A stretch of DNA of 64,000 nt from Ignelater luminosus (lineage: Eukaryota > Arthropoda > Insecta > Coleoptera > Elateridae): contig VTPC01090911.1 of the NCBI GenBank assembly GCA_011009095.1, forward strand, positions 62,001 to 126,000, given 5' to 3'. Within the stretch, counting starts at the first letter, position 1; every line of letters begins with the position of its first letter. Of the stretch, positions 58,440-64,000 are shown piece by piece. Below the pieces are notes generated by a model. It was not told the origin of the DNA and made no database searches. It saw only the letters and a list, made by a program, of their open reading frames with translations. Position numbers and translations under genes: made by a program.

Positions 58440-61400
58440 TTTGGACTTCAGTAGAGTAAATTGGATTTCTAGAAATAGAATCTTTCAGCGACAAATTCAG
58501 AAATCAACTTACCATTCTGTTAATTCAATCTAAGATAAATTGTAACAAAAACGCAGCTCGCAACACGTTCATGCATGCAATACGTGTCATACTGCGAGAG
58601 TAAATAAGGGCAGAGTTGCCGGATGGCATTCAAAATATGAAATATACCACAAAATACCGGAACATGCTTAATAGGGGCGTTTTAAACCTAGAAATATCCC
58701 AGAGGTAATTTTTGAACACTGTGGTTCCGAAAGGGTTAATGCAATAAGAAATAATAAGAATCGACAACTAGCTCATTATACATTCGAGAAAGTAGTTTTG
58801 ATTGCAGAAATAACAGAATTAAGTAATTACAAAAAAAAACTTTCGCTCGAAATTTACTAATCTCTGCATCTGCAACAGTATAGTGGTGGGCAAATTACGT
58901 GTTTATTCTGTGAGTTGCTAAATTTAGTTGGACACTTATCGTTTTAATTATTTCCTTAAAAAAATCCGATTGAGAGAGCTGTTAAGGAATTTAAGTGATT
59001 TGTGTAGTTGCCAAGCAAAAGAAAAAAACGCCACTTGAAAAACTCATCCTTAGTCTGATGTATTATGATTTTAAAACGTAAGAATTTCAAGATTTTTGGG
59101 TTATTTATCACCAATAAAAAATTTATGGGGAAAAGTCAGATATATTTACTTATGACAACATTGGTGATTACAGGCTTGGTGTTCTTGTTGATTGATAACC
59201 TCTATAACCATCTAGGGAAAGAAGGATGTGATGTCCAGCTGTTTTCTACTCGAACAAAAATACTTTTCTTCATTTACTCGAAACTTCATTCATGAGCACG
59301 TTCAATATTTGACATTTTATCATATTTTCCCTCTTTTGTTGGGTAGATACCCATAAAAATCACTGCATCCAACACTATTATAATAATGCAAGAGAGGTTT
59401 AGATCTCGTTTAACAAAATCAATCTTCAATAATTTAACTTAATCATACTGTGGAAGCTTGCGCGTCTTTAATTAACAATGAGGGTTGAGCTTTAACAAAA
59501 AACACCATTTGGTTAAAAAGCACTTTGTGTGTATTTATATTTGTATTCTACCCTGCAAACTTCTATTTAAATTTAAACGATTTATAAATTCGTTTACTTT
59601 AAAAATTGTTTTTGGTGCAGTAGAGCATGCTCACGTTCACGTTTGAATATTGCATTAAATAACAGTTTGCGGTAACTGAAGCTGCTTTTGAAAATTATTA
59701 CATCTTTATTTACCCTTGTCAGATTTTTAAAGAAACAGAATAGCATGTTAATTAATTAGAAATTATTCGCTTGAGAAGAATTGAAAATAGATAGCGAATA
59801 AAACAAAGTTTTGAGAAATTAGTAAGTTAAACAATTTCTTTTACTTTATTCTTTAATTTATTTAATTAAACACTGCAAGATGTTTACTTTTATAATATTG
59901 TTAATTAAATTTCTCAATTCAAACTGCAAACAGAATATCTCGACTCTTCCATTTTGAAATATTTACCAATTTGTTTAGACGACGTCATTTTCTGCAGCAC
60001 TACTTCAAGGCAGTGATTTTCTGTTTCGAATATAATAAATTATTCGAATTACGAAACAAACGTATAAGAAATATCTAACTATAGGGAATAAAATGGAAAA
60101 AAAAGAAAACTGTACAGATCGCCGTAAGCAATCAATCTTAAATGTAATACAGTTGTTACAAGGTGTTAACTGTGATAATATTAATAAAAATGTTTTATGT
60201 TTACTAATGTAGTTTTCCTGGCCTCCTTTCCCAATCTTTTTCAGCACGATTTCCGCTCCCTTAGCGGTACTCTTGAGGTCTGCGGACATCGCGTGCTCAT
60301 ATTAGAAGTAATTTTGTTGTATCGAGTTTGGGCTTTCTTCGGAAAGTTTCTTCACACTACTGGGATCGGAGAACCTTTTGATTACTTTTAGTTACTTTTT
60401 GGTTTATACAGCCAGGATGAAACTTAAATTTTATGTCGTAAAACACTTTAGAAAACCCGGTTTGAGGGGCGGGAAATCTGTGCTTCCAGAATTTTTATTA
60501 AAGTTTGGTTTTAATTTGATTTGCAACCACTTCATGCTCAAAAGCTTGCTAAATTGGGGAAACGATAATTTTTTCACGCCGCTTACTCTCTTTTTAACAT
60601 TTTCAAGTAGGCGTGCGAGGCAAATTAGAACTGCCGTAGCATTAAAAATAAATCCTCAATTCTCTCAGAGGTTCGCCTTCGAATAAATTATTGAAGTTGG
60701 GTGTAAATGACGAATGTAATATAAATGTTCCTTCTACACTTCTATAGGTAAGTCCTTCAAATAAGTACGGAAGATTTCAACGTGTTTAAAGATTTTTTAT
60801 TCAAAAGCAAGACCGTCTCCCTCTTAATTTAGAATTCACCAGATGTAATTTTAAAATAATCTCTTTAATTAAGTATATTTACATTATGAGAGTTTAAAAA
60901 TTAAGCAGTTCTTGAGGGAAAAACGCCGCAAAATGGTAAGTAACTTTTCGAAAAGATTAATTACAATGTAATAACTATAACAATGTATCAGTCTGCCGAG
61001 ACTTCTAAGTATGTTGTTAGGGAAAACGGTGTTCAACTGGTGGCAAATTTTAGACAGAACCTAAAACTTTGCCCTTATAAAATCCAAATTTGCATGTCCC
61101 GGAGGGGAGAGATAAGCTGTTCATTACAACTTTACATTAACAATAGCTGGGTAATTAGAAATTGAACGACCTAGTTGAGATGCTTCCTTTATAGAGATAG
61201 AGGTCATTTAATTGCAAAATTTAAGCTGATGCCATATAATATTTTGCTGAATTTATTATTTAAGGTTATGTTTACTTAAAAGTAATACTAAAACATAGCT
61301 GCAATATCTCATTATCTTCTAAATTAATGTTACTACAGGATATTATAACTTATTTCATAATGACAATTAGTATGTACAGTAAAGTCATTTCGATCCATAG

Positions 61401-62499
61401 ATTACATAATGTCGATTGGAGAAACATTCAATTTTATTCTAAATTCATAAACTCCAAAGGGTTAACTTTTATTTTGAAACGTGGGTAAACCGTTTTGTTG
61501 TATTTAAAAGGGACTACGAAAGACCAAATAAATATATTACAGTGAAAAAAATACTCCACTAAAAAAAACATCAGATCCTACTTTGAAGACGTCCACGTCA
61601 TTGAGCAAATTCAAGCATTTCTTCCATTAAAGGTAAGTGACTTTTTTATAATTCAATAGTTTTTATTATATACTCTGGAAATCAGAGAGAATAGCACAAT
61701 CAAACGAACAATAATAACCACATAGGTATTATATGTACCACTAAAAAAAACTGTTGGTCTTTTGATTGTCATCAGTACTTTAGTACCAGTACCACAATGG
61801 CTTTTGACCTGCTTTCTGAATGAAACTCAGTTTTTATAAAATAAATGGCTTCTTTATTTCTTACAAAAACACTTGCAATATACTTGAGCAACAAGTTAGC
61901 GATCCATTGCAATCTTTTGTATACACTTGACCAAATTACTTTTTTTAAACATTAAAAATTGAAAACTGGGTTTTCCCATAACACCGTGCTAAACATTCAA
62001 GTTATTTTAATTTTTAAAATGTAACCTCTATTCTATTATTAAGTTTCTTGCGTATTGCTAGACCATTCTGTATAAACCACTTCCTCGTTTTAGTTGCTGC
62101 ATGAATGTAAAAAATGATATTTAGTCTCGTAATTAGCATCATCTATACAATTTAAATAACCATTCAAATTGTGTAATGCAGATTCGAGACAGGTTACACC
62201 AATTCCAACAAAAAGTTTTTTATCTCTCTGGGCATTCCTGATAATTTAATGAAAAAACCGACATTAATTTAAAACGAAATTAATTCAAAATGAGGATCTT
62301 AACCTTTTTATAGATGCGGGGAATCACGAGAATTATTCCAAAGAAATACCAGACAATTTAAATAAAAGAAGTTGAACTATAGAAAAATTTCATTTAAGGT
62401 ATGAATTGGGCTATTGCCATACTCTGTGTAATATTTTGTAGCGCTAAAGCAGAGATAGCTCCCAAAAAGTCGCAACAAAGTGTGGCAATAGCCCAATTA
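58440..62499. other. 4-kb stretch without assigned gene
   Basis: Mostly AT-rich with chance ORFs. Two spots are more protein-like but unsupported. A GC-richer minus-strand patch at 60219-60290 reads MSADLKSTAKGAEIVLKKIG. A plus-strand patch at 61575-61633, IRSYFEDVHVIEQIQAFLP, is followed by GTAAGT. A small inverted repeat (GGGCTATTGCCA / TGGCAATAGCCC) lies at about 62407-62494. Confidence 0.4.
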
Positions 62500-63025
62500 A
62501 CATTTCAAATAAGAATCCACGCTCATCAGCTTTTAGACAACCTTTGAACACACGGTATGGGCCCGAAGTTAATAAATGGTTTAGAGAGCTTAAAATGACC
62601 TTAAGCAAGCTTACGCAAGGGGAAAACCACCTAACATTATTCTGCAAATGCCGGGAGAAGAAGGTAATCCCAAATGGTTTACGCCTGAAAACTCGGATAC
62701 ATAGAAAGGATAAATCAGCATCGTTTCTCGAAACAGAAGTGCGTCCAGAAATGTGAATATCTTAGACAGGTCATCAGAAATAGAGTGATTGAAGAAGACT
62801 ACACACGGACAGATTTAGCAACATCAAGAAGCTACCAGCAAACCAAAGAAAAGCACAAAGATGTCCAAAAGCAAAAAGTGGAAAAACTGTTGGAAGAAAA
62901 CAATAGAAACACGCCTGTTAAAGTTCACAGGAAAAACACGGTCATCAATATATCTAGCAAGGAACTAACGACGTTGAGAAATAATTTCTAGACAGAGGCC
63001 TAAATTACGCGGTAACACCAAGGTA
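62500..63025 (+). pseudogene. Penelope-like retroelement fragment (N-terminal part of the ORF)
   Basis: Plus-strand translation gives CKCREKKVIPNGLRLKTRIH, then a segment in a second frame (DVQKQKVEKLLEENN ... TVINISSKELTTLRNN) and, after another shift, DRGLNYAVTPR at about 62992-63025. The sequence xCRxxxxIPxGLRxK..., followed some 100 residues later by VxNLSxxxLTxxExxxLxxGLNxAVTP, is the conserved stretch upstream of the RT domain in Penelope-like elements. Two frameshifts are present. The RT and GIY-YIG parts are missing because similarity stops exactly where the MITE at 63028 begins. The call rests on motif memory rather than a search. Confidence 0.55.
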
Positions 63026-63027
63026 TA

Positions 63028-64000
63028 CAGGGTGATTCCGAAATAAAGGGTATCCTCTTAAAGGTGGATAGCAGTGTGATACAACATACATTCGCGATAA
63101 AAAATGGTTGGTAAAAATTGCATAGTTTCCGAGAAAAATGCGATTGAAGTTTAATCGCTAAGCCAAGGCGGTCCTGCTCTCATACTTTTACTTAAGCAAA
63201 AATCGATAGGGGTTGACTGACCGTCCTTGTCATTGGCAGGTAGTTCTTGCTATTTATGTGAGGGGTATAATAGTTTATCTGGTTTCTACAATGTCATAAA
63301 TAACCAGTAAGAACTTTTACTTTTTAATCTGCAAACTATTAATCTGCAAAATATTAAAATTTTACTGTTAGTGATTTTTTTTCTGTAAACTTCTGAAGAA
63401 CCAAAAACTTCAATAAGCATTATGCTACATAAATAAAAATTGGTTGAATTTATTAAATTGAATTAAATACAGAGGTGATAGTTAGTAGTACCTTCCATAC
63501 GCATGTTTCATTCAAGTAGTGTGTGTAATCCATTGCCATTTAAAATGTTTCGTATTCATGTGACTAAATAATAATAAGGGATTAAAATGTTGCTTGTGAG
63601 ACTGGAGTCTAATTGTTCGTAACATAAATTTTGTTATTATTTTTTTACCGTTTTAACGAATTTCAACAACTCTGCATGTTAAACGTACTTCAGATTTAAG
63701 AAGAGAAAGTTGTAAAATGTCCAGGGGGTAGCTTATGATGGCATTTATTGTTCATTGTGCTACTACAGCTGCACTATTAGTTCCAAGAAAATAGGCATCT
63801 CTGGTAAATTTTCGTTCTTGCACTACAAGGGTTTAAAAACACCGTAAATCTCCTTAACTTTCACTTTTTAAGACGACAATACAAGAAACACTTTTCTTTT
63901 TCTAACCAGAGACGGCTTCAGTTTTTAATATTTAGGAAAATTGTCCAAATTTTCAACTTTCACGGAGCCAATCCCGGTTTTTCATTTTTTGTCTTCTTTT
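63028..64000. mobile_element. Second copy of the 989-bp MITE, inverted, running off the window
   Basis: It starts CAGGGTGATTCCGAAATAAA after TA (63026-63027) and aligns with the reverse complement of 3061-4049 from end to near end (GGGTATCCTCTTAAAGGTGG, GTCCTGCTCTCATACTTTTA, AACTTTCACGGAGCCA). Small indels and substitutions separate the copies. The distal terminus lies beyond 64000 or is altered in the last 25 bases. It inserted into, or next to, the Penelope-like fragment. Confidence 0.88.

Noticed and set aside
60219-60290. GC-richer minus-strand ORF start (MSADLKSTAKGAEIVLKKIG)
   Set aside because: It is short, with a stop just upstream in frame, no domain and no convincing splice sites; kept only as a note in the surrounding stretch.
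61575-61633. Plus-strand patch followed by GTAAGT, with a TATA-like string upstream
   Set aside because: Only one splice-like site and fewer than 25 codons; indistinguishable from chance.

Overview
The window looks like repeat-rich, AT-rich insect nuclear DNA. Nearly every recognisable open reading frame is a decayed transposable element of a family common in insects (Jockey and CR1-like LINEs, Ty3/Gypsy fossils, piggyBac, mariner/Tc1, PIF/Harbinger, hAT, Penelope). The only convincing host gene is a pair of exons at 35548-35681 and 35760-35958. They encode the second immunoglobulin-like domain of a Beaten path (Beat) family protein, an arthropod axon-guidance and adhesion family. No other Beat exon was recognised, so most of the window may be long intronic or flanking sequence filled with repeats. 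The order of insect cannot be fixed from this sequence.

Layout. 1-2353: Jockey-type LINE remnant (+). 2357-2769: Harbinger-type MITE. 2911-4571: TA-flanked MITE carrying a second MITE (3061-4049) inside it. About 4600-9130: Ty3/Gypsy fossil with gag, pol and env-like parts (-). About 9440-11035: another Gypsy fossil (+), abutted by a CR1-like LINE at 11040-14520 (-). 15449-15500: GATA microsatellite next to a 10-base gap. 16370-16770: Gypsy pol scrap. 17435-18704: Harbinger transposase remnant. 18880-19700: hAT-like remnant. 21475-26216: 4.7-kb element with 14-bp terminal inverted repeats and subterminal repeat clusters, carrying a 300-bp foldback MITE and a LINE tail. 26217-31200: nothing recognised. 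31200-34200: GC-richer tract with weak reverse-transcriptase traces. 35548-35958: Beat exons.

39123-43452: nearly full-length but inactive Jockey-type LINE with a 12-bp target-site duplication. 44041-44770: piggyBac scrap. 44885-45850: mariner/Tc1-like transposase remnant. 48688-52607: piggyBac element with both ends, its transposase apparently split by a second, oppositely oriented transposase. 53349-53748: 400-base gap bounded by identical 47-bp copies. 57070-57690: internally deleted mariner. 62500-63025: Penelope-like fragment ending at a second copy of the 3061-4049 MITE, which runs out of the window.

The genes do not form a pathway. The window records serial and nested insertion around a host gene. 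Least placeable are the 4.7-kb TIR element, the composite piggyBac locus and the pair of MITEs whose copies lie at both ends of the window.
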